From positions 248,001 through 312,000 of the forward strand of contig CBDCYR010000009.1 of the NCBI GenBank assembly GCA_965224275.1: a stretch of DNA of 64,000 bases, read 5' to 3'. The stretch comes from CAUZWH01 sp965224275. Its GTDB lineage: Bacteria; Pseudomonadota; Alphaproteobacteria; SHVV01. Positions 16,439-24,853 of the stretch are shown here, piece by piece. Made by a program: the position numbers and the translations under genes. Every line of letters begins with the position of its first letter. The first letter of the stretch is position 1. Under the pieces are notes generated by a model, which had not been told where the DNA came from, searched no databases, and worked only from the letters and a program-made list of their open reading frames with translations.

Positions 16439-17650
16439 ATGATGGTACCGCTTCTGCACGCCGTTTTTGTCGTCGGCTATGGGGCGATCAGCTACCTCGC
16501 CGCGCAGGAGTTTGTACTGCGGGTTCCCGAGGCGGGTGCGTTTGTCGGGTACGGCGCTGGCGTGCTGCTGCTGGTGCTGCTGGCGCTGCTGCATTTCGCC
16601 ATCGCACAAGTCATGCTGAACACGCGCATGCGGCGTGAGATCGAATACATCGCCTACGAACATCAGGAGATGGCTGATACCGTCGCCACCGCGCGGCGTG
16701 AGGTCAACGAATTGAGCACGCTCGCATCCGATGGCGACGTGGCCCGCAGCAACTCCGAAATCGTTTCGGAGATGCGTGTTTTGCGCAGTCTCATCACCCA
16801 GCTCAACACCCGTCGTGGCCATGGTGGCGCCAATCGTACGGGCACGGCGAAAAACGATGCGCTCACCGACACCACGTCGCCGCTGGCAACGCCGCTGCCA
16901 ACCAACCTGAGCGACAACGAAGTGCTCGACATCACCCGGCGCGCGCTCGAGGATAATCGGGTCGATCTCTACATCCAGCCGATCGTCAACCTGCCGCAGC
17001 GTCAGGTTCGTTTCTACGAATCGTTTTCACGCGTGCGTCACGAGGACAGCGGCATCATCCTGCCGGAACAATACATCCCGATTGCCACCGCAAGCGGTTT
17101 GATCTCCACGATCGACAATCTGTTGCTGTTTCGCTGCGTCCAACTCATTCGACGGGTTCACCGCGATCAATCGAAACTCGGATTTTTTTGCAATATCTCG
17201 CGCCACAGCCTGACTGATTTGGAATTCTTCCCGCAATTTATCGACTTTCTCGAGCACAACAGGGAGTTGGCGGGGGTTCTCAATTTCGAATTCGGCCAGG
17301 ACGATCTCGCGCTACCCGAGGTCGAAACCAACCTCGAACGTATGGCCTCGCTTGGCTATACGTTTTCGATCGATCGGGTGAAGTCGCTGAGACTTGATAT
17401 CGCGGGCCTGTCGCGGCGCCGGGTTCGCTTCATCAAGGTCGGGGTCGACACGTTGCTGTCGGAGCGTCATCAAGCCAACGCCCCGGTTCATATCAATGAT
17501 CTAAGTGACGCGATGAAGCGGGCCGAGATCTCGCTGATTGCCGAGAAGGTCGAGATGGAATCGACGGTCATCGATCTGATCGATCGCAATGTGGGTTTCG
17601 GACAGGGTTACCTGTTCGGTGAACCCCGACCCCATCGCGCTGAGTTCTAA
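16439..17650 (+). CDS. Membrane protein with degenerate EAL domain (TipF-like)
   Basis: A 403-residue protein with two N-terminal membrane segments (about 5-25 and 35-60), a coiled coil (about 62-125) and a C-terminal EAL fold (about 155-400). The EAL signature itself reads ESF (194-196) in FYESFSRVR. The usual DDFGTGYSSL motif reads SIDRVKSLRLDI and LEITE reads FEFGQDD, so metal ligands of c-di-GMP phosphodiesterases are missing. The architecture matches Caulobacter TipF, which binds c-di-GMP without hydrolysing it and helps place the flagellum. I infer a similar non-catalytic role. AGGAG touches the first ATG, so the second one (16442) may be used. It lies 51 bp after pyrD. Confidence 0.82.
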   Translation: MMVPLLHAVFVVGYGAISYLAAQEFVLRVPEAGAFVGYGAGVLLLVLLALLHFAIAQVMLNTRMRREIEYIAYEHQEMADTVATARREVNELSTLASDGDVARSNSEIVSEMRVLRSLITQLNTRRGHGGANRTGTAKNDALTDTTSPLATPLPTNLSDNEVLDITRRALEDNRVDLYIQPIVNLPQRQVRFYESFSRVRHEDSGIILPEQYIPIATASGLISTIDNLLLFRCVQLIRRVHRDQSKLGFFCNISRHSLTDLEFFPQFIDFLEHNRELAGVLNFEFGQDDLALPEVETNLERMASLGYTFSIDRVKSLRLDIAGLSRRRVRFIKVGVDTLLSERHQANAPVHINDLSDAMKRAEISLIAEKVEMESTVIDLIDRNVGFGQGYLFGEPRPHRAEF

Positions 17651-17655
17651 GAACG

Positions 17656-18519
17656 ATGAATGGTGTCTCGATCCCAATCGTTACCGGGATCGGCGGTTGG
17701 GCCGATCGCTACGACGCGTTGATCCTCGACCTATGGGGTGTCATTCACAACGGTCTCGCTGCTTATCCAGCGGTACCGGATTGCCTCACCCGTGCGCGCG
17801 CCGCCGGGATGCAGATCCTGTTTCTCTCCAACGCGCCGCGGCGATCGAAGGAAGTGGTCAAGCGATTGACCGAGCTCGGCATCGCGCCGAGCGCCTATGA
17901 CCACATTGTCACCTCGGGCGATCTCGTCCGTGATGCGTTAATGGTGCGGGATGATCCGTTCTACGCCGCGCTCGGGCGGGACTATTATCATCTTGGTCCC
18001 GAGCGCGATTGGGGCTTGATGGAGGATATGGACTATCGCGCCGTCGCGTTCGAAGACGCCTCCTTTGTCGTCAACACCGGGCTGTTCGAAGACGAAACCG
18101 AAACCGTTGCCGACTACGAGGCGTTCGTTGCCGCAGCGTTAGAGCGGGCTCTGCCGATGGTGTGCGTCAACCCGGATCGTTGGGTGATGCGGGGTGAGCG
18201 TTTGCTGCCCTGCGCCGGCGTTTTGGCCGAGGTTTATGAAGATCGTGGCGGTCCTACCTCGTATCGCGGCAAGCCGTATGCCGCCGCGTACGAGGCCTGT
18301 TTCAAGGCGTTCGGTGAGATCGATCGTGAGCGGGTTCTCGCGATCGGGGATTCGCTGCATACCGATATAGCCGGTGCGCACGCGGTCGGCGTCGACGTTG
18401 TTTTCGTGACGTCGGGCATCCACGCCAAGACGCTGGGGAACGGCTCAGGTGGGCTTGAGACCGCGTGTGCCGAAGCCGACGTTCACCCGATCGCAGCCAT
18501 GGATCATCTGGCCTGGTGA
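17656..18519 (+). CDS. HAD-superfamily class IIA hydrolase
   Basis: A 287-residue phosphatase-like protein of the TIGR01459 type. The N-terminal nucleophile motif is ALILDLWGVIHNG (D25), where the usual second Asp is replaced by Trp27, as is normal for this subgroup. FLSNAPRR gives motif II, YRGKPYAAAY supplies the motif III lysine, and IGDSLHTDIAGA the Mg-binding acidic motif. The large class IIA cap lies between about 80 and 210. The substrate is unknown. The start lies 5 bp after the EAL gene stop, so the two are probably co-transcribed. It converges with mmsA. Confidence 0.9.
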   Translation: MNGVSIPIVTGIGGWADRYDALILDLWGVIHNGLAAYPAVPDCLTRARAAGMQILFLSNAPRRSKEVVKRLTELGIAPSAYDHIVTSGDLVRDALMVRDDPFYAALGRDYYHLGPERDWGLMEDMDYRAVAFEDASFVVNTGLFEDETETVADYEAFVAAALERALPMVCVNPDRWVMRGERLLPCAGVLAEVYEDRGGPTSYRGKPYAAAYEACFKAFGEIDRERVLAIGDSLHTDIAGAHAVGVDVVFVTSGIHAKTLGNGSGGLETACAEADVHPIAAMDHLAW

Positions 18520-18551
18520 CGCCTGCGCCGATCACCTATTTCCCGGATCAC

Positions 18552-20054
18552 CTATTTCATCGTCGGCATCACGAACTCAGCGTTGGTGCGGATGCCGGTC
18601 GGCCACCGCGCGGTCACCGTTTTCAGCCGGGTGTAGAACCGCACCCCTTCCGGTCCGTGCATGTGATGGTCGCCGAATAGCGAGCGTTTCCAACCCCCGA
18701 AGCTGTGAAACGCCATCGGTACCGGGATTGGGACGTTGATGCCAACCATGCCGATCTTGGCCCGGTTGGTGAAGCTGCGGGCGGCATCGCCGTCGCGGGT
18801 AAAGATCGCGACGCCATTGCCTAATTCGTGATCGTTCACCAGGTCCAGCGCGGCTTCGAAATCGTCGGCGCGAACGACCGAGAGCACCGGCCCGAAGATT
18901 TCGTCCTGATAAATCCTCATGTCGGACGTGACGTTGTCGAACAACGATCCGCCGATAAAGAATCCGTCCTCGTAGCCCTGCAGCTTGAGTCCGCGACCGT
19001 CGACACGCAGCGTCGCGCCTTCGTCGACGCCGGTGTCGATATAGCCGGACACCCGGTCGAGATGAGCGCGTGTCACCAGCGGTCCCATTTCCGAATCGGG
19101 ATCGGTGCCGGGGCCAACTTTGAGGCTGCGGACCCGCGGTTCGAGTTTATCCATGAGTTGATCGGCGACGCCGCCGACGGTAACCGCGACCGAGACCGCC
19201 ATGCATCGCTCGCCGGCCGAGCCGTAGGCCGAGCCAATCAGGGCTTCGGTTGCCTGATCGAGATCGGCGTCGGGCATAACGATCATGTGGTTCTTGGCAC
19301 CTCCGAGGGCCTGCACGCGCTTGCCGGCATTGGCGGCGGTGCGGTAGATGTGCTCGGCGATCGGCGTTGAGCCGACGAAACTCACGGCATCGACTTTCGG
19401 GTGGCTGAGGAGGGCTTCGACGGCTTCCTTGTCGCCGTTGATGACGTTGAAAACGCCATCCGGCAGACCGGCTTGGCTAAGCAGTTCGGCCATCCGAATC
19501 CCGACCGAGGGATCCTTTTCCGAGGGCTTGAGAACGAACGTGTTGCCGCAGGCGAGGGCGACAGGATACATCCACATAGGCACCATCGCCGGGAAGTTGA
19601 ACGGGGTGATGCCAACGCACACGCCGAGCGGTTGGCGCATCGACCAGCTGTCTATCTCGGTGCCGACACTATCGGTGTATTCGCCTTTGAGGAGTTGTGG
19701 AATACCGCAAGCGAACTCGACCACTTCGAGACCGCGGGTGATCGAACCTTTGGCATCGGCAATGGTCTTGCCGTGCTCGGCGGTCAGCAGTGCCGCCAAT
19801 TCGTCGATGTTCGCGCCGATCAGCTCGCGGAAACGAAACATGACACGGGCGCGTTGCAGCGGGGTGACGGCGGACCATTCGGGGAACGCGGCCGCTGCGG
19901 CGGCGACCGCGGCGTCGACCTCGGCAGCCGTGGCGAGTGGGACGTGCGCGGAAATTTCCCCGGTGGCTGGATTGAAAACATCGCCGAAACGATCGCTCGT
20001 TCCTGTGACGGTCTTGCCGCCGATGTAATGAGAGAGTTTGGATACCGCCATCAT
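18552..20054 (-). CDS. mmsA: Methylmalonate-semialdehyde dehydrogenase (CoA-acylating)
   Basis: Converts methylmalonate semialdehyde to propionyl-CoA, and malonate semialdehyde to acetyl-CoA, in valine, inositol and beta-alanine breakdown. The 500-residue aldehyde dehydrogenase has the cofactor segment GITPFNFPAMVPMWM and VLKPSEKDPS. The nucleophile is C284 in GERCMAVS, the sequence typical of MmsA. As in MmsA, the general-base glutamate of other ALDHs is replaced: the ALGGAKNH segment carries Asn. GGAGG lies 3 bp before the first ATG and 6 bp before the second (20051), so either may be used. No other valine-pathway gene is adjacent. Confidence 0.95.
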   Translation of the reverse strand: MMAVSKLSHYIGGKTVTGTSDRFGDVFNPATGEISAHVPLATAAEVDAAVAAAAAAFPEWSAVTPLQRARVMFRFRELIGANIDELAALLTAEHGKTIADAKGSITRGLEVVEFACGIPQLLKGEYTDSVGTEIDSWSMRQPLGVCVGITPFNFPAMVPMWMYPVALACGNTFVLKPSEKDPSVGIRMAELLSQAGLPDGVFNVINGDKEAVEALLSHPKVDAVSFVGSTPIAEHIYRTAANAGKRVQALGGAKNHMIVMPDADLDQATEALIGSAYGSAGERCMAVSVAVTVGGVADQLMDKLEPRVRSLKVGPGTDPDSEMGPLVTRAHLDRVSGYIDTGVDEGATLRVDGRGLKLQGYEDGFFIGGSLFDNVTSDMRIYQDEIFGPVLSVVRADDFEAALDLVNDHELGNGVAIFTRDGDAARSFTNRAKIGMVGINVPIPVPMAFHSFGGWKRSLFGDHHMHGPEGVRFYTRLKTVTARWPTGIRTNAEFVMPTMK

Positions 20055-20145
20055 CGTCCTCCGTTTCGTTTTCTTGGCGGCACCCTAGGAAGCCCGTGGG
20101 CGCGGTGCAAGCGGTCGTCTCACCGCCAACAAATCAGCGGCACAC

Positions 20146-20178
20146 AAAGAAAAACCGCCGGGACAAAGCCCGGCGGTT
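20146..20178 (-). terminator. Intrinsic terminator of the sdh operon
   Basis: On the minus strand a perfect 10-bp stem AACCGCCGGG/CCCGGCGGTT around a six-base loop is followed by TTTCTTT. It starts 23 bp after the sdhB stop and lies before the mmsA upstream region, so it should end the sdhCDAB transcript. Confidence 0.9.
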
Positions 20179-20200
20179 GCTGCGTTCTCTGAACGGTGCG

Positions 20201-20980
20201 TTAGACCTGCCGTTCGAGCATCATTTTCTTGATCTCGGCGATGGCTTTGCCTGGATTGAGGCTCTTGGGGCAGGTGTTCGTGCAATTCATGATCGTGTGA
20301 CAGCGAAACAGTCGGAACGGATCCTCTAGATCGTCGAGCCGTTCGCCGGTCGCGTCATCGCGGCTGTCGACCAGCCAGCGATAGGCCTGCAACAGGATTG
20401 CCGGGCCGAGATAACGCTCGCCATTCCACCAGTAGCTCGGGCAGCTGGTCGAGCAGGATGCGCACAGAATGCACTCCCACAACCCGTCGACCTTCTCGCG
20501 CTCTTCGCGGGATTGTTTGCGTTCGGTGTCGGGCGGTGTCTCTGAACTCTTCAGCCACGGTTGGATCGAGGCGTATTGCGCGTAGAACGTCGTCAAGTCC
20601 GGTATCAGGTCCTTGACCACCGGCAGATGCGGCAACGGGTAGACCTTCACGTCACCGCCGACATCGTGGGTTGCCTTGGTGCAGGCGAGCGTATTGGTAC
20701 CGTCGATATTCATGGCGCACGAGCCGCACACGCCTTCGCGACAAGAGCGCCGGAAGGTGAGGGTTGGGTCCATCTCGTTTTTAATCTTGACGAGCGCATC
20801 AAGAACCATGGGTCCGCAATTGCCGACATCAACCTCATAGGTATCGACGCGCGGGTTTTGACCGTCATCCGGATTCCAGCGATAGACCTTGAAGTTTTTA
20901 ACCTCGCTGGCGCCGTCGGGCGCCTTGTGGGTTTGTCCCTTCTTGACCTTCGAGTTCGCCGGCAGTGTAAATTCAGCCAT
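20201..20980 (-). CDS. sdhB: Succinate dehydrogenase iron-sulfur subunit
   Basis: Electron-transfer subunit of respiratory complex II, on the cytoplasmic face of the inner membrane. Three clusters can be placed. [2Fe-2S] uses SCREGVCGSC and the later LAC cysteine, [4Fe-4S] uses CILCASCSTSCP, and [3Fe-4S] uses CHTIMNCTNTCPK with the cysteine of the previous motif. The 259-residue length is normal. A GAGGA ribosome site lies before the ATG at 20980. It is the last gene of sdhCDAB, 58 bp downstream of sdhA, and is followed by a strong terminator. Confidence 0.98.
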   Translation of the reverse strand: MAEFTLPANSKVKKGQTHKAPDGASEVKNFKVYRWNPDDGQNPRVDTYEVDVGNCGPMVLDALVKIKNEMDPTLTFRRSCREGVCGSCAMNIDGTNTLACTKATHDVGGDVKVYPLPHLPVVKDLIPDLTTFYAQYASIQPWLKSSETPPDTERKQSREEREKVDGLWECILCASCSTSCPSYWWNGERYLGPAILLQAYRWLVDSRDDATGERLDDLEDPFRLFRCHTIMNCTNTCPKSLNPGKAIAEIKKMMLERQV

Positions 20981-21038
20981 CTATTCAGTCCTCGGTTCGA
21001 AACCGCAAATACTTGGATACGCGTAAGAAATGTCCCGT

Positions 21039-22826
21039 TTAGTAGACCCGAGCCTTAGGCGGGATGTACTGCACTTCATCGGTCAGCGTGTAGGTGTGGA
21101 CCGGCCGATAATCCATCGTTACCTCACCCTTGTCGTTTATGTAGGTCAGGGTGTGCTTCATCCACTCGTCGTCGTCGCGATCGGAGAAGTCCTCGCGGGC
21201 GTGACCGCCGCGGCTTTCCTTGCGATTGCTCGCGGCGTGGATGGTCACGATCGACTGCATCATCAGATTGTGCAGTTCCAGCGTTTCCATCAAATCCGAG
21301 TTCCAGATCATGGAGCGATCGGTGACCTGGATATCGGCCATCGTCGCGTTGACCTCGTCGAGTTTCTTGATGCCTTCCTCGAGCACCTCACCGGTGCGGA
21401 ACACGGCACAGTTGGCCTGCATCACGCGTTGCATATTGAGGCGGATGGTCGCGGTCGGTAGCGAGCCGCTGGCGTTGCGATAGTGATCGAATTTGGCCAT
21501 CGCCGCATCGCCGGCATCGGCCGGCAGGGGCTTGTGCGGCGTTCCCGGCTTGACCAGCTCAGTTGCCTTGATGGCCGCCGCGCGCCCGAACACCACGAGA
21601 TCAAGCAACGAGTTCGAGCCCAGCCGGTTGGCGCCATGGACCGACACACAAGCGGCTTCGCCGATCGCCATCAGGCCCGGAACGGCATAATCGGGATCGT
21701 CGCCCTTCCGGATCACGACCTCGCCGTGATAGTTGGTTGGCACCCCACCCATATTGTAGTGGACGGTCGGCAGGATCGGGATCGGTTCGCGCGTGACGTC
21801 GACACCAGCGAAAATCATCGCACTTTCCGAGATGCCGGGCAGGCGCTCCTCGAGGATGTCGGGATCGATATGGTCGAGGTGGAGGTGGACGTGATCCTTT
21901 TCAGGACCCACCCCGCGGCCTTCGCGAATCTCAATCGTGATCGAGCGGCTGACGACATCGCGCGACGCCAAATCCTTGGCCGTGGGCGCGTAGCGCTCCA
22001 TAAAGCGTTCGCCCTCGGAGTTTCTGAGGATCCCGCCCTCGCCGCGGGCGCCTTCGGTGATCAACACCCCGGCGCCATAGATTCCGGTTGGATGGAACTG
22101 CACGAATTCGGGATCCTGCAGCGGCAGGCCAGCCTCCAGCACCATCGCGTTGCCGTCACCGGTACAGGTGTGGGCCGAGGTGCATGAAAAGAATGAGCGG
22201 CCGTAACCACCGCTGGCCAGAATCACCAGGTGGGCGCGGAACCGGTGGATCGTCCCATCGTCGAGGTTCCAGGCCATGATCCCGCGGCAGGCGCCATCTT
22301 CCATGATCATGCCAAACGCGAAATATTCGACAAAGAATTCGGCTTCGTGCTTGAGGCTCTGCTGATAAAGCGTATGCAGAATCGCGTGACCCGTGCGATC
22401 GGCTGCAGCACAGGTGCGTTGCGCGATACCCTCGCCGAAATTGGTCGACATACCACCAAACGCGCGCTGGTAGATCGTTCCCTGTTCGGTGCGCGAGAAC
22501 GGCACGCCGTAGTGTTCGAGTTCGACGACCGCAGCCGGGCCTTCTTTGCACATATATTCGATCGCGTCCTGATCGCCGAGCCAGTCGGCGCCCTTGACGG
22601 TGTCGTACATATGCCAGCGCCAGTCGTCCTCGCCCATATTGCCGAGCGCGGCGGATATTCCACCCTGCGCGGCGACCGTGTGGCTGCGGGTGGGGAACAC
22701 TTTGGTGATGCAGCCGACCTTAAGACCGGCCTCAACCAATCCGACGACGGCGCGGAGCCCGGCCCCGCCGGCACCGAGGACGATCACATCATGTGTGTGA
22801 TCGATGATTTCGTAGGCTTGGGTCAT
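21039..22826 (-). CDS. sdhA: Succinate dehydrogenase flavoprotein subunit
   Basis: Catalytic subunit of complex II that oxidises succinate to fumarate and carries covalent FAD. The N-terminal dinucleotide fold is VIVLGAGGAGLRAV, and the FAD-linking histidine is in TRSHTVAAQGG. The active-site region is FHPTGIYGAGVLITEGARGEGG, and the C-terminal part contains SRGGHAREDF with the catalytic arginine. The length of 595 residues matches alphaproteobacterial and mitochondrial homologues. The gene starts 4 bp after sdhD and has GGGAGG upstream, which fits translation within one operon. Confidence 0.98.
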   Translation of the reverse strand: MTQAYEIIDHTHDVIVLGAGGAGLRAVVGLVEAGLKVGCITKVFPTRSHTVAAQGGISAALGNMGEDDWRWHMYDTVKGADWLGDQDAIEYMCKEGPAAVVELEHYGVPFSRTEQGTIYQRAFGGMSTNFGEGIAQRTCAAADRTGHAILHTLYQQSLKHEAEFFVEYFAFGMIMEDGACRGIMAWNLDDGTIHRFRAHLVILASGGYGRSFFSCTSAHTCTGDGNAMVLEAGLPLQDPEFVQFHPTGIYGAGVLITEGARGEGGILRNSEGERFMERYAPTAKDLASRDVVSRSITIEIREGRGVGPEKDHVHLHLDHIDPDILEERLPGISESAMIFAGVDVTREPIPILPTVHYNMGGVPTNYHGEVVIRKGDDPDYAVPGLMAIGEAACVSVHGANRLGSNSLLDLVVFGRAAAIKATELVKPGTPHKPLPADAGDAAMAKFDHYRNASGSLPTATIRLNMQRVMQANCAVFRTGEVLEEGIKKLDEVNATMADIQVTDRSMIWNSDLMETLELHNLMMQSIVTIHAASNRKESRGGHAREDFSDRDDDEWMKHTLTYINDKGEVTMDYRPVHTYTLTDEVQYIPPKARVY

Positions 22827-22830
22827 CGGT

Positions 22831-23211
22831 TCAGCCTCCCAGCCAGATCCACACCACCGACATGATCGACGTCAGTGCCAACGCAATGCACCAGAATGTC
22901 ATGACGACAAGTGAGGTAATTTTTACCCATTCGGTATGCACGTAATCTTCAATGATCACCTGCATGCCTAGTTTGAGATGGTAGTAGCCGGCAGCCAGCA
23001 TCAGGATCATTAATCCGGCGACGATCGGGTCTTTGATCCAATCGACCGCTTCCTGATAGGTGCCGCTGGCGATAACGATCAACGAAACGGCGAACCACAC
23101 CATCAGCGGGATTAGCGCCAGCGCGGTGAGTCGCTGGTGCCACCAGTGCTCGAGACCGCTTTTGGCCGAGCCCAGGCCGCGGACGCGGCCGAGCGGGGTT
23201 TCCATGCTCAT
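22831..23211 (-). CDS. sdhD: Succinate dehydrogenase membrane anchor subunit
   Basis: Small anchor of complex II, with three membrane helices in 126 residues. The start at 23211 overlaps the sdhC stop as ATGA; the open frame runs further upstream but only as the antiphase of sdhC. The heme b ligand region is GYYHLKLGMQVIIEDYVH (about 75-92), where the first His is the likely axial ligand and the YVH segment is conserved in alphaproteobacterial SdhD. The N-terminal GSAKSGLEHWWHQR is also typical and contributes to the quinone pocket. Confidence 0.95.
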   Translation of the reverse strand: MSMETPLGRVRGLGSAKSGLEHWWHQRLTALALIPLMVWFAVSLIVIASGTYQEAVDWIKDPIVAGLMILMLAAGYYHLKLGMQVIIEDYVHTEWVKITSLVVMTFWCIALALTSIMSVVWIWLGG

Positions 23212-23609
23212 AGCACACCTCCGCGAACGGCGTAGCCAAGGATCCAGGTGAGTCCGGTAAGTCCCATCGACGCCACCAGCACCAGCCAACCGGTCAGGTT
23301 CACCGTCTTGATTTCGAAGCCGGCGCCCATATCCCAGAACAGATGCCGGATGCCGTTGCACAGGTGGTAGAACAGCGAGAAGGTGAAACCAAGCAGAACC
23401 AGGCGACCAATCCAGCCGCCGTTGAACCATTGCACGGTTTCAAATGCGCTCGGCCCCATCGCCGCTGCGATCAACCACCACGCCAACAGCAAAGTGCCCA
23501 CGCCGAGCACCACGCCGGTGCCGCGATGAACGACCGATAGGAGTGAAGTGAGTTGTGGTCGATAAACTTGGAGGTGGGGTGAAAGTGGTCTTTTACTCGC
23601 GTCTGCCAT
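23208..23609 (-). CDS. sdhC: Succinate dehydrogenase cytochrome b556 subunit
   Basis: Heme- and quinone-binding anchor of complex II. The 133-residue protein has the family start RPLSPHLQVYR, the SVVHRGTG motif with the conserved Ser and Arg near the quinone site, and three membrane helices. FYHLCNGIRHLFWD holds the axial heme histidine. It is the first gene of sdhCDAB and is translationally coupled to sdhD through an ATGA overlap. A good sigma-70 promoter lies about 100 bp upstream. Confidence 0.97.
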   Translation of the reverse strand: MADASKRPLSPHLQVYRPQLTSLLSVVHRGTGVVLGVGTLLLAWWLIAAAMGPSAFETVQWFNGGWIGRLVLLGFTFSLFYHLCNGIRHLFWDMGAGFEIKTVNLTGWLVLVASMGLTGLTWILGYAVRGGVL

Positions 23610-23706
23610 TCGCTAGCCCCTCGCAAATCAGGGGGACTAGCGGACTACGCCTGCCGACGGTGCCATCCCCCCAACGTCTATTACGCGGCAACCCTTCGTG
23701 CGAGGG

Positions 23707-23735
23707 ATTTAAGACCCTCGCCCCGTGCAAGTCAA
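23707..23735 (-). promoter_or_regulatory. Probable sdhCDAB promoter
   Basis: On the minus strand TTGACT (23735-23730) and TTAAAT (23712-23707) are separated by exactly 17 bp, close to the sigma-70 consensus. The predicted start near 23700 leaves a leader of about 90 bases before sdhC. It lies between asd and sdhC, where a new transcription unit is expected. Confidence 0.65.
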
Positions 23736-23778
23736 CGAAAGCAGGTGGCGGAGGGGCGCAAGAAGGTCGAGATCGGGC

Positions 23779-24801
23779 CTAGGCAGCCTTCTTGAGGTGC
23801 TTGCTGATCAACAACTCGGCAATTTGCACCGCGTTGAGCGCCGCGCCCTTGCGGAGATTGTCCGACACCACCCATAGGGCGAGCCCGTTCTTGACGGTCG
23901 GATCGGTCCGGATCCGGCTGACATAGGTGGTGTATTCGCCGACCGATTCGAGCGGCGTCATGTAGCCGCCGTCCTCGCGGCTATCGATGACCAGCACGCC
24001 CGGCGATTCGCGCAGTAGCTCGCGGGCGTCGTCGGCCGAGAACGGCTTGGCGAGTTCGACATGAACCGCTTCGGAGTGGCCGACGAAAACCGGCACCCGA
24101 ACGCAGGTTGCTATCAGCTTGATGTCGGCATCGAGGATCTTGCGGGTCTCGACGACCATCTTCCACTCTTCTTTGGTGGCGCCGTCGTCCATGAAATCAT
24201 CGATATGCGGGATCACGTTAAACGCGATCTGCTTGGTGAACTTTTCGGGCACAATCGGGTCGTTGACATAGACCGCCCGGGTTTGGCTGAAGAGTTCGTC
24301 CATCGCTTCGTTGCCGGCGCCGGAGACCGATTGATAGGTCGCGACCACGACGCGTTTGATCTTGGCGGCATCGTGGAGCGGCTTAAGCGCCACCACGAGC
24401 TGGGCGGTGGAGCAGTTCGGATTGGCGATGATGTTGCGCTTGGTGTAGGCCGCGATCGCCTGCCCGTTCACTTCCGGTACGATCAACGGCACATCCGGCT
24501 CCATGCGGAACGCCGAACTATTGTCAATAACCACCGCCCCGGCGGCTGCGGCTTTGGGGCCATACTCGCGCGCGACACCACCGCCGGCCGAGAACAGGGC
24601 GATATCGACGCCGGCGAAATCGAATTCGTTGAGGGCTTTGACCTTGAGCGTCTTGTCGCCCAGCGAGACCTCCTTGCCGCGCGATCGATCCGATGCCACC
24701 GCGACGACCTGGTCAAACGGAAATTGCCGCTCGACAAGAATATTGAGCATTTCGTGCCCGACCACGCCGGTCGCGCCGACCACGGCGATATTGTAAGTCA
24801 T
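23779..24801 (-). CDS. asd: Aspartate-semialdehyde dehydrogenase
   Basis: Reduces aspartyl phosphate to aspartate semialdehyde, the branch point to lysine/DAP, methionine and threonine. The NADP fold starts AVVGATGVVGHEML. The catalytic cysteine is C130 in NPNCSTAQLVVAL, and the family histidine and glutamine lie in VRVPVFVGHSEAVHVE. The length of 340 residues is normal. It is the last gene of a long minus-strand run (leuC-leuD-leuB-asd), 52 bp after leuB. Its product feeds metZ and dapF, both in this window. Confidence 0.97.
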   Translation of the reverse strand: MTYNIAVVGATGVVGHEMLNILVERQFPFDQVVAVASDRSRGKEVSLGDKTLKVKALNEFDFAGVDIALFSAGGGVAREYGPKAAAAGAVVIDNSSAFRMEPDVPLIVPEVNGQAIAAYTKRNIIANPNCSTAQLVVALKPLHDAAKIKRVVVATYQSVSGAGNEAMDELFSQTRAVYVNDPIVPEKFTKQIAFNVIPHIDDFMDDGATKEEWKMVVETRKILDADIKLIATCVRVPVFVGHSEAVHVELAKPFSADDARELLRESPGVLVIDSREDGGYMTPLESVGEYTTYVSRIRTDPTVKNGLALWVVSDNLRKGAALNAVQIAELLISKHLKKAA

Positions 24802-24853
24802 GGGTGCGCGCTTCCGCTCCTGCCTAGTTTGAACTTCAGCTTAATCAACGCGA

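Noticed and set aside
18531..18558. Direct repeat of about 15 bp (GATCACCTATTTC twice) between the HAD gene and mmsA
   Set aside because: Too short and without a second site in the window; probably a local duplication in a convergent gap.
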